A stretch of 64,000 nucleotides of DNA, taken from contig NZ_QWEI01000006.1 of NCBI RefSeq assembly GCF_003515775.1, forward strand, positions 31,143 through 95,142, in the 5' to 3' direction. The notes beneath the pieces were generated by a model. It had not been told where the DNA came from. It worked only from the letters and a program-made list of their open reading frames with translations, and ran no database searches. Shown here one piece after another: positions 53,410 to 62,873 of this stretch. A program made the translations under genes and the position numbers. This DNA is from Ureibacillus yapensis. Lineage in GTDB: Bacteria; Bacillota; Bacilli; Bacillales_A; Planococcaceae. Numbering within the stretch: position 1 is the first letter of the stretch; each line of letters starts with the position of its first letter.

Positions 53410-54150
53410 ATGGATATCGGATATATGGTAGAAATTTTCCCGAAATTGATTGCCACATTGCCCATAACTTTATCAATTATCATAACTTCCGCCATACTGG
53501 GTTTATTGCTCAGTATTGGCGTTACGGCTCTGCGAATTAAAAAAATAAAGTTTTTGTCGCCTATTCTGGAAGCGTATATCTCTTTCATGCGAAGTGTGCC
53601 AATACTATTGCTGCTGTTTATTGTTTATTACGGGTTGCCGGTATTCTTTTCTCTTTTAAATTTGGATATCAATGATCTGAGCGGTATCGTTGCAGCCATG
53701 ATTACACTCATTATCTTTAACGGTGCCTATCTATCCGAAATTTTAAGACCCGCTTATTTAGCGATAGACAAGGGGCAGCATGAAGCCGCCAACAGCTTGG
53801 GATATACACCCTTTGCCAAGTTCCGGAAGATTGTGGTTCCGCAGATGGCGCCAATCGCTTTACCTGGACTGGGAAATGCCGTTATCTATCTGATCCATGA
53901 TACCTCCTTGGTGTTTACGATTGGTGTAGTGGATATTCTGGGAAAAGCCAATTTAATTTTGGCAAGCTCGTATGGAGAAAATAAAGTAGAAGTTTACTTA
54001 ACAATAGCCCTAATTTATTGGGGGCTTTGCTTATTGTCTGATCGATTGGTTAAATTCTTTGAAAATCACACGTATATAAGCAAAATCCAAAAAAGAAGAA
54101 TGTTTGGTTCCAAGTTTGGAAAAGGGAATATTCAATCGCATTCGGATTGA
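53410..54150 (+). CDS. Polar amino acid ABC transporter permease 1
   Basis: 246-residue permease of the HisMQ type, five helices, with the EAA loop near DKGQHEAANSLGYTPFAKFR. Begins MDIGYMVEIFPKLIATLP. Site AGGAGGTG before ATG. Its tail overlaps the start region of permease 2. Confidence 0.92.
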   Translation: MDIGYMVEIFPKLIATLPITLSIIITSAILGLLLSIGVTALRIKKIKFLSPILEAYISFMRSVPILLLLFIVYYGLPVFFSLLNLDINDLSGIVAAMITLIIFNGAYLSEILRPAYLAIDKGQHEAANSLGYTPFAKFRKIVVPQMAPIALPGLGNAVIYLIHDTSLVFTIGVVDILGKANLILASSYGENKVEVYLTIALIYWGLCLLSDRLVKFFENHTYISKIQKRRMFGSKFGKGNIQSHSD

Positions 54151-54166
54151 AGGAGGGGGAGAAATT

Positions 54167-54862
54167 TTGTTTGATTTTAAGGTATTGCTGGAAAGCACCA
54201 TAGATATAGCTGCCGCTGTTCCAAGAACGCTCGTTTTGGCAATTGTTATCCTTCTCTTATCCTTAGTGGTGGGTACTGTAATCGCTTTGATTCAACAGTT
54301 TAAGGTACCTGTGTTCTCTCAAATCATTAAAGTGCTGCAATCTTTTTTAAGAGGAACACCGAATGTGGTTTTATTGCTTTTGATGTATTACGCGCTTCCG
54401 GAAATTTTAAGCTTCTTTGCGGGAATTCTGGGAATTGAATTTGATCCAAACAACTTGAACCCGGTTATTACGGTAATTGTTACTTTCACAATTAGTTATT
54501 CCGTGTTTCAATCAGAAATTATCAGAGGTTCCATTCTATCGATCGATAAAGGGCAAATCGAAGCGGCCCAATCACTGGGGTTCAGTTCTTGGCAGACGTT
54601 TAGGAGAGTCATCGTACCTCAAGCGTTGGTAGAAGCTTTCCCGGATATTATCAACTCGTTGATGGTCATCATCAAAGCACTTTCGCTTGCTTATTTGATT
54701 ACTGTTGTAGATATTCTGGCCCAAGCCAAAATGGTGGGCGCCCTCACTTACAGATACCTGGAAGCGTTCATAGGAGCCGCACTCATCTATTGGATGATTG
54801 GCATCATCCTTACTTTTGTAGCCAACAGATTTGAGTTGAAACTAAGACGAGGTTTCCATTAA
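54167..54862 (+). CDS. Polar amino acid ABC transporter permease 2
   Basis: About 231 residues, HisMQ type, five helices, EAA loop DKGQIEAAQSLGFSSWQTFR. The TTG at 54167 is favoured by GGAGGGGGAG just ahead; the open frame extends upstream into permease 1 but lacks a site. Forms the channel with permease 1. Confidence 0.92.
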   Translation: MFDFKVLLESTIDIAAAVPRTLVLAIVILLLSLVVGTVIALIQQFKVPVFSQIIKVLQSFLRGTPNVVLLLLMYYALPEILSFFAGILGIEFDPNNLNPVITVIVTFTISYSVFQSEIIRGSILSIDKGQIEAAQSLGFSSWQTFRRVIVPQALVEAFPDIINSLMVIIKALSLAYLITVVDILAQAKMVGALTYRYLEAFIGAALIYWMIGIILTFVANRFELKLRRGFH

Positions 54863-54924
54863 TGTACAAGGTTATTCGGTAGTTGAAATAGTACATAGCT
54901 AAAACTTTTAAGGAAGTGTAACTT

Positions 54925-56088
54925 GTGTCCCAAAAATTATTTATTAAAACAAAAATTCAAAGTGAATGGCTGGAAAAACTGTTGCCGCTTAAAGAGGAGT
55001 TTCGCAGCCATTCTAGAGAAATCGATGAACAGTCCAAGTTTCCCGGCGAAAATATTCAAGCTCTTGTCGACCTAGGCTATACAAAACTAACATTGCCCAA
55101 AGAGTATGGCGGCGAGGGAATCAGCGTATCGGAAATGGTTTTCCTTCAAGAAACCATTGCCAGTTTTGATGGTGCCACAGGATTGGCGATTGGCTGGCAT
55201 CAAGGTGTTGTCGGTGAGCTGTACGAGAAAAAGTTATGGGAAGAAAAAATGTTATCTTCTTTTGCGGAAGACGTGTTGAACGGTGCTTTGGTAAACAGGG
55301 TAGCTAGTGAAATTCAAACCGGCAGTCCAACGCGGGGTGGCCGCCCTGGCACAACAGCCGTTAGAAAAGATGGCAAATGGCTGATTTCCGGAACGAAAAG
55401 TTATGCAACGATGATTCCGGCAATGACTCATATTCTTGTTACGGCATGGGTAGAAGAAAAAGAGAAAATTTGCGTATTCTTAATTGATAAAAAGTCGGAT
55501 GGCGTGTCGGTTCGAGAAAACTGGGAAGTGATGTCCATGAGAGGAACTGCCAGCCATGACCTGATCTTGGACAATGTGGAAGTACCCGAGGAAAATTTAG
55601 TGCAAATTCAGGAGGCACCACGAGGAAACAGTTTAAATGGCTGGATTCTTCATATTCCTGCTTGTTACCTGGGTATTGCGCAGGCTGCCCGTGACTATGC
55701 TGTTCTATTTGCCACACAACATTCGCCAAATAGCTTAAATGGCCCAATTAGCCAATTGCCGAATGTGCAGAAATTAATTGGCGATATTGAATTGGAATTA
55801 ATGAAAGCGAGACATTTCCTATATAGCGTCGCGGAAGCTTACGATGATGAGGCGCGACGTGAATTGATCACGAACGAACTAGGCGCGGCAAAACATATTG
55901 TCACTAATTCCGCCATCACGATTGTAGATAAAGCCATGAGATTGGTTGGGGCAAAAAGTCTCCAATTATCGAATCCATTGCAAAGATATTATCGCGATGT
56001 AAGAGCTGGCCTTCACAACCCGCCAATGGACGATATGACCATCTCCAAATTAGCCCAAACGGCTATTAAGGAAATTGAAAATCAATAA
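54925..56088 (+). CDS. Acyl-CoA dehydrogenase-fold flavoprotein (possible organosulfur oxidoreductase)
   Basis: 387 residues of the acyl-CoA dehydrogenase superfamily: LTLPKEYGGEGISVSEMV, a middle beta domain with RGTASHDLILDNVEVPEE, and a helical C-domain with DKAMRLVGAKSLQLSNPLQR, as in the DszC/SfnB/NcnH-type monooxygenase branch. The catalytic Glu of true acyl-CoA dehydrogenases is not apparent. It follows an amino acid ABC importer by 62 bases in the same direction, ahead of a shared terminator. So it may act on the imported compound, e.g. a sulfur-containing amino acid derivative; this is inference. GTG start after AAGGAAGTG. Confidence 0.82.
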   Translation: MSQKLFIKTKIQSEWLEKLLPLKEEFRSHSREIDEQSKFPGENIQALVDLGYTKLTLPKEYGGEGISVSEMVFLQETIASFDGATGLAIGWHQGVVGELYEKKLWEEKMLSSFAEDVLNGALVNRVASEIQTGSPTRGGRPGTTAVRKDGKWLISGTKSYATMIPAMTHILVTAWVEEKEKICVFLIDKKSDGVSVRENWEVMSMRGTASHDLILDNVEVPEENLVQIQEAPRGNSLNGWILHIPACYLGIAQAARDYAVLFATQHSPNSLNGPISQLPNVQKLIGDIELELMKARHFLYSVAEAYDDEARRELITNELGAAKHIVTNSAITIVDKAMRLVGAKSLQLSNPLQRYYRDVRAGLHNPPMDDMTISKLAQTAIKEIENQ

Positions 56089-56107
56089 TTGAATAGCGGA
56101 AGACCAA

Positions 56108-56146
56108 AATGTACCATTCAACTGAAGTGAATGGTACATTTTTTAA
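56108..56146 (+). terminator. Terminator of the ABC/oxidoreductase operon
   Basis: AATGTACCATTCA-ACTGAAG-TGAATGGTACATT followed by TTTT. Confidence 0.95.
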
Positions 56147-56278
56147 TTACTTTTTGGGTCCTGCAGATTGGAATGGAGATTTTACATAATTTTAAAGTAT
56201 CTACGGGTGAAAGATTAATGGCGCGTTGATACTATAGGGGTAGATCTACTATTTTGTAAGCTAAAGGACGGTACAATA

Positions 56279-57037
56279 ATGAAAGTTTATGCACACAGAG
56301 GGTATTCAGCAAAATACCCTGAAAATACGCTTGCTGCGTTTAAAGCTTGCGCAAACCTGCCGATTGATGGAGTGGAATTTGATGTTCACCTGACGAAGGA
56401 CCAACACGTTGTGGTGATTCATGATGAATCCATTAACCGTACATCAAATGGGGAAGGGGTTGTAAAAGACTTTACGCTTCAAGAGCTCCGGGCCTTTGAT
56501 TACGGTGCTTGGTTTGGCAAGGAGTTTGAAGGCGAGAAGATTCCGACATTAAGTGAAGTGCTCGAAATTTTTCGTGGGACGAAAATTCGCGTGAACATTG
56601 AAATCAAGTCGGATATTTTTCGTTATCCTGGATTGGAAGAATTGGTTCTGCAAGAAGTCGAGGCATTCCAAATGACGGATCAAGTGGTGATTTCATCTTT
56701 TGATCACGAGGCGGTGGCAAGGATTGCGACGTTTGCACCAAACGTGGAAAATGCCGCGTTGTTTGCTAATGCGATTTTGGAAATCGAAGAATATCAAAAG
56801 AAAATTCCGGCCAAGGCATTACATGTTTCGTTGCCATCCGCTTTTCGACGACCGATCGCCAAGGCAATTGAACTGGGTTCAACCGTTCGCGTCTATACTG
56901 TAAATGAAGAAGAGCATGCTGCACACCTGCTTAATACGGGAGTAGAGGCCATCTTTACGGATGAAGTTGAAAAAATGCTGGCGTTTTTGGAAAAACATTT
57001 TAGTTTGGAGCAGATTAGGAAGCGTGAGCATATCTAA
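56279..57037 (+). CDS. ugpQ: Glycerophosphodiester phosphodiesterase
   Basis: 252-residue cytosolic GDPD of the UgpQ/YqiK type, which releases glycerol-3-phosphate from glycerophosphodiesters. Family motifs: AHRGYSAKYPENT, GVEFDVHLTKDQHVVVIHDE, RTSNGEGVV, and VNIEIKS. No signal peptide. ATG preceded by AAAGGACGG. It is monocistronic and converges with DUF2804. Confidence 0.92.
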   Translation: MKVYAHRGYSAKYPENTLAAFKACANLPIDGVEFDVHLTKDQHVVVIHDESINRTSNGEGVVKDFTLQELRAFDYGAWFGKEFEGEKIPTLSEVLEIFRGTKIRVNIEIKSDIFRYPGLEELVLQEVEAFQMTDQVVISSFDHEAVARIATFAPNVENAALFANAILEIEEYQKKIPAKALHVSLPSAFRRPIAKAIELGSTVRVYTVNEEEHAAHLLNTGVEAIFTDEVEKMLAFLEKHFSLEQIRKREHI

Positions 57038-57094
57038 GGAGTTTGGTTAGCGTCTAAAAAGAATTCTAGGGATAAGGGAAAGGGATGAGCTTCC

Positions 57095-57375
57095 GAGCAG
57101 AGCCTCTCGTGGACTGGATGTATGCGGTTTTGATGAAAAGAGGCCACGAGTGGAGTTCTCATGGACTGGTAGCATGGAATTTTAGTGAAGTGAGTCCACG
57201 AGTGGGGTTCTCGTGGACTGGGAGCATTGGATTTCAATGAAACGAGTCCGCGAGCGGAAATCTCATGGACAGGCATCATGTAATTTCGGTGAAACGAGTC
57301 CGTGATCCGGGCTCTCATGGACAGGCATCATGTAATTTTGATGAAACGTGTCCATGATTCGGGTACTCATGCCTG
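57095..57375. repeat. Tandem repeat array, 52-53-bp period (family B)
   Basis: Six degenerate units built around GAGTCCACGAG...CTCGTGGACTGG and GCATGNAATTTNNNTGAAAC. The CTCRTGGACWGG core starts at 57105, 57158, 57210, 57262, 57314 and 57366, a step of 52-53. Each unit holds a palindrome (AGTCCACGAG / CTCGTGGACT). It lies between convergent genes. Minus-strand frames here are repeat artefacts. The rest of the gap (57376-57609) shows nothing I can name. Confidence 0.92.
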
Positions 57376-57609
57376 GCAACAGGTGATTACCGTCAAACAA
57401 GTCTTTTGAGCAGGCTCTAGAAGACTCGAAGAATGCACTTAAAGCCATAAGAGTGTCATTAGAAGTCCACAACGACCGGAAGCTTAAAAAAATTCTTCAT
57501 ATATGGACATCTAACTATCTTGCACATATGAAACTGTCCCATACCCCATAGTAATGGACAACATACAGCCGTGCTCTTGCATTCTCGTCCCAAACCATCT
57601 TCGTATCGG

Positions 57610-57641
57610 AAAAAAAACCCCCGACGCAAGAGCCATCGGGG
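57610..57641 (-). terminator. Second terminator of the DUF2804 gene
   Basis: On the minus strand: CCCCGATGGCTCTTGCGTCGGGG followed by TTTTTTTT. A back-up to the one at 57673. Confidence 0.8.
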
Positions 57642-57672
57642 AACAGTAATACCAGTAGCACGCGTTTTCATC

Positions 57673-57705
57673 AAAAAAGCCCCAAGGCATTAAGCCCGGG
57701 GACTG
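57673..57705 (-). terminator. First terminator of the DUF2804 gene
   Basis: On the minus strand: AGTCCCCGGGC-TTAAT-GCCTTGGGGCT, then TTTTTT. Confidence 0.9.
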
Positions 57706-57720
57706 AAGAGTTTTTTTACT

Positions 57721-58758
57721 TCACCATTTCGCGGAGTATTTTTCGATGCCGCCCAACATTTGTTGGATGGTTAGCAAGCTGCCGTCGTAAAGTTTGATGT
57801 GGCCATGATAATAACCGAGGAAGTGGCGGGTTTCGGATTTTACTAACTTTCCATTTGTTTTGTTGGTATATTCGAAGAAAGGGTGAAAGGTTAGCATGAC
57901 ATGGTCCGAGAATTTTGTTGTGATATACCAAGGTTTCATGTAATTGGTGTCATCGCAGGTAAATACGACGTCTTCGTGGATTTTGGTCATCTTGCCGTTA
58001 ACGAATACGGCATTTTCCGTCATTCCTGTTCCGTCTGTCCATTTTCCTCCGAAGTTTAGCCCGATTCGGTCATTGCGTATTTTCTGGGAAGCCATTGCCC
58101 AATTCAAGGAGGCGTTGCGCGGCCAGACGCCACGGCCAAAATCAAGAATGCTGAAACAGTCTTCTTCATGGAATCGATAATGGCGATTTCCAAGTTTCAC
58201 AAACCCCATGGTCGGTAAGGTGTGATGTTTTGAAGTGAATTGGAAGGTTTGGCGATTCCACGGAACAACCACATTTAATGTATCATCCTCTTGTGGATGG
58301 AGAATCGTTAACTCTGCAAGAAGCAGTTCATTGTCGAAGTTCTCGGAAGTTACTTTTAAAAATGTTTGTTGTTGAAAATAGGTGATGCTAATCTCCACTT
58401 CATTATTTGAAAATTGGATAGGCTCGAACACCCTCGGCGGCATTTTTAATTTCGTCCCTAGACCAAGGGGAATCATTATAGTTTTTTCGAAAAAACGCTG
58501 TGTTTCATATTCTAAAAAATAAAGCGTACAAACCGCGGCATAGTCGAAATGGCTGATTGTCACGGAAAAAAAGATTTCTTCTCCAAAAATGCTCCAATGA
58601 TTCCATTTTTTCTTCCGTAAATAGTGGCCAGATAAATTGCATTCGATGATGGGTTTACGAGCAAATCCAATAGCTTCAGGGTTCAGGTTGCCCTTTTGAT
58701 CACAAAGCCTTGTAAGTTTGGTAATTTCTTTTTCTGCGTGCTGCGTCAATTCCAACAT
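57721..58758 (-). CDS. DUF2804 domain-containing protein
   Basis: 345 residues, soluble, beta-rich. Typical DUF2804 features: an N-terminal LCDQKGNLNPEAIGFARKP, WNHWSIFGEEIFFSVT, and the DFGRGVWPRNASLNWA segment, then IGLNFGGKWTDGTGMTEN. The family is found across bacteria and fungi and has no established function. No neighbours give a hint. ATG after GGGGATG. Confidence 0.88.
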   Translation of the reverse strand: MLELTQHAEKEITKLTRLCDQKGNLNPEAIGFARKPIIECNLSGHYLRKKKWNHWSIFGEEIFFSVTISHFDYAAVCTLYFLEYETQRFFEKTIMIPLGLGTKLKMPPRVFEPIQFSNNEVEISITYFQQQTFLKVTSENFDNELLLAELTILHPQEDDTLNVVVPWNRQTFQFTSKHHTLPTMGFVKLGNRHYRFHEEDCFSILDFGRGVWPRNASLNWAMASQKIRNDRIGLNFGGKWTDGTGMTENAVFVNGKMTKIHEDVVFTCDDTNYMKPWYITTKFSDHVMLTFHPFFEYTNKTNGKLVKSETRHFLGYYHGHIKLYDGSLLTIQQMLGGIEKYSAKW

Positions 58759-59014
58759 CCCCTCACTTAAATAATAGTATCCGCACCTGTTCTATTGGAA
58801 GTAAAATATGTTGATAAACTGCAAAATATGCCCAGTTTAGACAATTGTAGATAATTTACTTCAGAAAGTAGAATTAACCCAATTGTAGCAAAATTTATAA
58901 AACTTTGCTTTAAATCAAGCAGTTGGAAATAAATTTCCCAAGAGTTCCTTGTATTCTTTTGAAGAATGAACATTCAAAAGCGATGCATAGAATGGATAAA
59001 GGGAGGTTATTCAA

Positions 59015-59551
59015 ATTCCAACTTATTACAATCGTGAAGCAGCGGTGCAATATGCCAGAACTTGGTGGAATGGGAAAAATCCAAATTATCCGGCGTTTTT
59101 GGTTGATTGTACAAATTTTATCTCCCAATGTCTAAGGGCAGGAGGTGCGCCGATGACCGGTGCGCCCAATCGTGCAAGCGGCTGGTGGATTACCGATGCA
59201 TGGAAGAGCGGAAGAGGGACAGCCGGTCATTATTCGAGGGAATCCTGGAGTTATAGCTGGTCAGTCGCACATAGCTTCAGATGGTATTTGGAAAATGCAA
59301 AAAAAGGTCTTACCGCCGAACGTGCAGAGGCACCATCGGAACTTCAAATTGGAGATGTCATTTGCTATGACTTCCAAGGAAACGGCGTTGTCGATCATAC
59401 AACCATCGTGACGAGCATGGTTGATGGCGTTCCGTATATTCATGCGCATACCGCAGATAGCGCAGATCGGCACTATGATTATTCCAACTCGCACGCCTGG
59501 ACACCAAACATTCGCTATTATTTTTATAAAATTGACGATGTTTTTTACTAA
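59015..59551 (+). CDS. Amidase-domain protein (Amidase_6) with probable ATT start
   Basis: About 178 residues. The sequence matches the putative amidase domain (PF12671-type): TYYNREAAVQYARTWWN, then FLVDCTNFISQCLRAGGAPM with the nucleophile Cys, DVICYDFQGNGVVDHTTIV with the His, and YIHAHTADSADR. The only ATG/GTG in frame (GTG 59045) cuts away the conserved start. A perfect site GGGAGG at 59001-59006 is eight bases before ATT at 59015, which gives (M)PTYYNREAAV; no standard start exists between the upstream stop and there. No signal peptide. Likely a cell-wall peptide amidase-fold protein. Confidence 0.75.
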   Translation: MPTYYNREAAVQYARTWWNGKNPNYPAFLVDCTNFISQCLRAGGAPMTGAPNRASGWWITDAWKSGRGTAGHYSRESWSYSWSVAHSFRWYLENAKKGLTAERAEAPSELQIGDVICYDFQGNGVVDHTTIVTSMVDGVPYIHAHTADSADRHYDYSNSHAWTPNIRYYFYKIDDVFY

Positions 59552-59632
59552 AATAAGACTTTGTCTAAATCGAATTTATAGAAACTATGGTAAGGTTTAT
59601 TTGATATTAGCATTTTTGAAGGAGAGAAAAGG

Positions 59633-60223
59633 ATGAACCCGCAAACACTATCAGTACGAGAAGCAATTATTGGAAGACGTTCAATCAAAAAATTTAATGG
59701 GCAGCCTGTAGATCGGGAAGTGCTAATGAAAATTATCGACGATGCCGTTTGGGCACCTAATCATCAAAATAGACAACCATGGCGTTTGGTTGCAGCGTGC
59801 GGAGAGGAAATTCTTGAGCTTCATAAGCTGTTGCGCGATACAGCCATTCCAAGATGGAAAGACCTTTCCGAAGAATCCCTGGAAAAGCAAATGCAAAAAT
59901 TCACGCTGCCAGGTGCATATGCGTTTGTAATTGTACCGGAGGATGTGCGCCAAAAACAACGGTTGGAGGATTTTGCAGCAGCTAGTACATTCATTCAAAA
60001 CTTTCAACTGCTAGCATGGGATATGGGAATCGGGTCGTGCTGGAAGACGCCTGACTTTTTGGATAAACCCGAATTCCGTGAAGCGTTGGGTGTCAAACCG
60101 GGTGAAAGAATCATATCGATGCTCCAATTAGGATATTTTGATGAACTGCCAAAAGCGATGGAACGAAAAAAGAGTGACGAAATTGTGACATTTTTTGGGC
60201 GAAATCAAAAAAATAATGATTAA
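59633..60223 (+). CDS. Nitroreductase family flavoprotein
   Basis: 196-residue FMN-dependent nitroreductase-like enzyme. FMN-binding RRSIKKFNGQPVD, WAPNHQNRQPWRLV, and LLAWDMGIGSCWKTP and ISMLQLGYFDELPK are visible. Substrates are quinones or nitro compounds with NAD(P)H. ATG after GGAGAG. No operon partners. Confidence 0.9.
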   Translation: MNPQTLSVREAIIGRRSIKKFNGQPVDREVLMKIIDDAVWAPNHQNRQPWRLVAACGEEILELHKLLRDTAIPRWKDLSEESLEKQMQKFTLPGAYAFVIVPEDVRQKQRLEDFAAASTFIQNFQLLAWDMGIGSCWKTPDFLDKPEFREALGVKPGERIISMLQLGYFDELPKAMERKKSDEIVTFFGRNQKNND

Positions 60224-60584
60224 ATTTTTATGAAAATCAGCTGCATTAATATACTGATATAATGAAATTTTTGTTCTGTACAATGTTTGTATACTGTTAA
60301 AACGTAGTTTTGTAAATAGTTTATCTGTTATTTTCCCCCAAAAACATTTTTGTTTTCATTGCTTTTTACGGATGTATGCCATTGCTGTAAAAGAGGAAAA
60401 TATTAGAATAATAGAGTACAATAAACGCTAGGTAGCAATACCTTAGCGTTTTTTTTTGTTGAACTGGAAAGTGGGGGCGTTGATTAACCGGCCACCCTAA
60501 AGTTTTTAAAAGTTCATTTACCGCTAGGGTATACGCTCGATTTTATTGAAAATGATTTCGAAATAATAAAGAGGGGATGAAACA
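60224..60584. other. Noncoding gap before the MMPL gene
   Basis: 361 AT-rich bases. One terminator lies at 60423-60458; a possible promoter is seen around 60240-60300. No small gene recognised. Confidence 0.4.
60423..60458 (+). terminator. Terminator in the gap
   Basis: AAACGCTAGG...CCTTAGCGTT with one bulge, then a run of T. It is 200 bases after the nitroreductase stop. Confidence 0.8.
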
Positions 60585-62795
60585 ATGCCAAAAAACCCGC
60601 TCGAAAAGTGGGGAAAAGTTGTAGGAGATAAACGATCGCGCTGGGTAACGCTTTTGTTGTGGTTAGTCCTTGTCGCAATTTTATCCATGACCTTGCCTCA
60701 AATCAATAGTATGGAAAACTATGCTGGAAGTGATTTGCCTGAAGAGGTGATGAGTGAACAGGCCAATAAAATCATGGAAGAACAATTTTCTTCGGATTCA
60801 GGCATTCCATTATTAATTGTTTGGTATAAAGAAGCGGGCTTGGAGAGTGAGGACCTCCAATCAATCCAGGCTCTTTATAAAAAACTGGACGAAAGCCCAT
60901 TAAACGGCCAGACAACTCTCCCGCCTTTAGGTAATTTGCCAACAGAAACCCTGTTAGGTAGTGTATCCGAAAATGGAACGAGTATCGTTACGCCTATATT
61001 TTTCGATGAAAGTGCCAACACGGATACACTCAAAGAAAATCTTGAAAAAATCAGCAGCCTGACGGAAGAGCAAATTGGGGAAAACCCATATGAAACCAAC
61101 ATCGAAGAAGATGGTTTGCATGCCCGTTTTTACGGTCCAGTCGGCATTTCCGTAGATGCGACCAATTTATTTATGCAGGCCGACGTGAAACTTATGATTA
61201 CAACGGTCATCCTGATTTTGGTATTGCTTGTTGTCATTTATCGTTCACCTATTTTAGCCATCACACCTATCATTGTAGTGGGTATAGCCTATGGCGCCAT
61301 TAGCCCGTTGCTCGGCTGGTTTGCCGAAAATGGCTGGATTGACAAAGATGCACAAGCGGTGTCGATCATGCTGGTCCTGCTGTTTGGGGCAGGAACCGAT
61401 TATTGTTTATTCTTGATTACGCGTTTCCGTGAAAAATTACTGGAAGCAGAAAATAAATTCGAAGCCCTTTCGAGCGCCCTGAAAGAATCCGGTGGCGCCA
61501 TTATGATGAGTGCACTTACGGTATTTATCGGGTTGGCAACATTGGGATTGGCGGATTATGGCGCCTTCCAACGATTTGCTGTTCCTTTCAGCTTCGCGAT
61601 TCTTGTGATGGGAATTGCGGCCCTGACCATCTTGCCCGCTATTTTGGCTATTTTAGGCCGGGGTGCCTTTTGGCCGTTCATCCCCCGTACGGATGAGATG
61701 GCGAAAAAGGTAGCCAAAGAAAAAAATAAACCTTATAAAGCGCCGAAACCAAGACACCCCATCATGACGAAAATTGGTGAATTTGTAACAAATAAACCTT
61801 GGCTTGTCATCGTGGGTACACTTGTTATCCTGGGTGGGTTGGCATTCACATCAACTCAAATTAAGTACAATTATGATTTATTATCATCATTCCCGAAAGA
61901 TATGGGTTCGCGTGAAGGCTTTACAATCATTGCCGAAAATTTCTCGCCCGGAGAATTGGCACCTGTAAAAATCATCGTGGATACAAAAGGGGAAGACCTC
62001 AATCTTACCAAACAAATTGCCGCGCTTCCCTACATGGATATTGTCAGTGAGCCGAGAGTGGGAGAAAGCGACGCTTCTTTTCAACTCTATGAAGCGGATT
62101 TGAATCAAAATCCATATTCCAACAAGGCGATGGATTTAATTCCGGTCTTGAAAGAAGATATGGAAACGATTCTTGCAGACGCGGGGATAGAGGAGGCTGG
62201 AAACAGCTACTGGATCGGCGGCGAAACAAGCGCCCAGGCAGATACAAAAATGGTGCAGGAAAGGGATGAGTCAATCATCCAGCCGGTGATGGTCGCTATT
62301 ATTGCCGTTTTGTTACTGCTGTATTTGCGTTCTGTGCCGGCAACGATTTACCTGGTCGGGACCGTGCTGATTTCATTCTTCGCTGCGTTGGGGCTGGGAT
62401 GGCTGGTATTAACAACGTTCTTTGGCGCAGAATCGATTGCCAGTGCGATTCCGTTGTATTCCTTTGTATTCTTGATTGCCCTGGGAGAAGACTATAATAT
62501 CTTCATGATTTCGGAAGTTTGGAATAACCGAAAAAAACAGAGTTTAAAAGAATCGGTGAAAAATGGAGTCATCCAAACTGGTTCGGTCATTACATCAGCA
62601 GGCCTGATTTTGGCGGGAACATTCGCTGTGCTTGCCACATTGCCAATTCAACTATTGGTTCAATTTGGTGTCATTACGGCGCTGGGTATCTTGATTGACA
62701 CATTTATTGTACGTCCGTTGCTTGTTCCGGCCATCACGGTTGTGTTGGGCCGCTATGCATTTTGGCCAGGAAAACTATTTAAGAAGCAAGATTAA
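60585..62795 (+). CDS. MMPL family (RND-like) transporter
   Basis: 736 residues, 12 membrane helices in two MMPL repeats: helix 1 (about 20-38), a large extracellular loop, helices 2-6 (about 195-365), helix 7 (about 405-425), a second loop, helices 8-12 (about 565-725). Motifs LLFGAGTDYCLFLITRFRE and FLIALGEDYNIFMISEVWN hold the proton-relay Asp residues. It resembles B. subtilis YdfJ and probably exports lipids or hydrophobic compounds. ATG after GAGGGG. Confidence 0.92.
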   Translation: MPKNPLEKWGKVVGDKRSRWVTLLLWLVLVAILSMTLPQINSMENYAGSDLPEEVMSEQANKIMEEQFSSDSGIPLLIVWYKEAGLESEDLQSIQALYKKLDESPLNGQTTLPPLGNLPTETLLGSVSENGTSIVTPIFFDESANTDTLKENLEKISSLTEEQIGENPYETNIEEDGLHARFYGPVGISVDATNLFMQADVKLMITTVILILVLLVVIYRSPILAITPIIVVGIAYGAISPLLGWFAENGWIDKDAQAVSIMLVLLFGAGTDYCLFLITRFREKLLEAENKFEALSSALKESGGAIMMSALTVFIGLATLGLADYGAFQRFAVPFSFAILVMGIAALTILPAILAILGRGAFWPFIPRTDEMAKKVAKEKNKPYKAPKPRHPIMTKIGEFVTNKPWLVIVGTLVILGGLAFTSTQIKYNYDLLSSFPKDMGSREGFTIIAENFSPGELAPVKIIVDTKGEDLNLTKQIAALPYMDIVSEPRVGESDASFQLYEADLNQNPYSNKAMDLIPVLKEDMETILADAGIEEAGNSYWIGGETSAQADTKMVQERDESIIQPVMVAIIAVLLLLYLRSVPATIYLVGTVLISFFAALGLGWLVLTTFFGAESIASAIPLYSFVFLIALGEDYNIFMISEVWNNRKKQSLKESVKNGVIQTGSVITSAGLILAGTFAVLATLPIQLLVQFGVITALGILIDTFIVRPLLVPAITVVLGRYAFWPGKLFKKQD

Positions 62796-62800
62796 CATAA

Positions 62801-62843
62801 AAAGCGCTGATCCGCGACAACTTCTTTGGATCAGCGTTTTTTT
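62801..62843 (+). terminator. Terminator of the MMPL gene
   Basis: AAGCGCTGATCC...GGATCAGCGTTTTTTT, an 11-bp stem, long loop and T-run. Confidence 0.92.
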
Positions 62844-62873
62844 AGGTACTAAAAGCAAAAATGTGATTAGAAA

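Noticed and set aside
57034-57472. Minus-strand open frames within the family B repeat
   Set aside because: Repeat-derived, no start signals, and the sequence is better explained as noncoding palindromic units.
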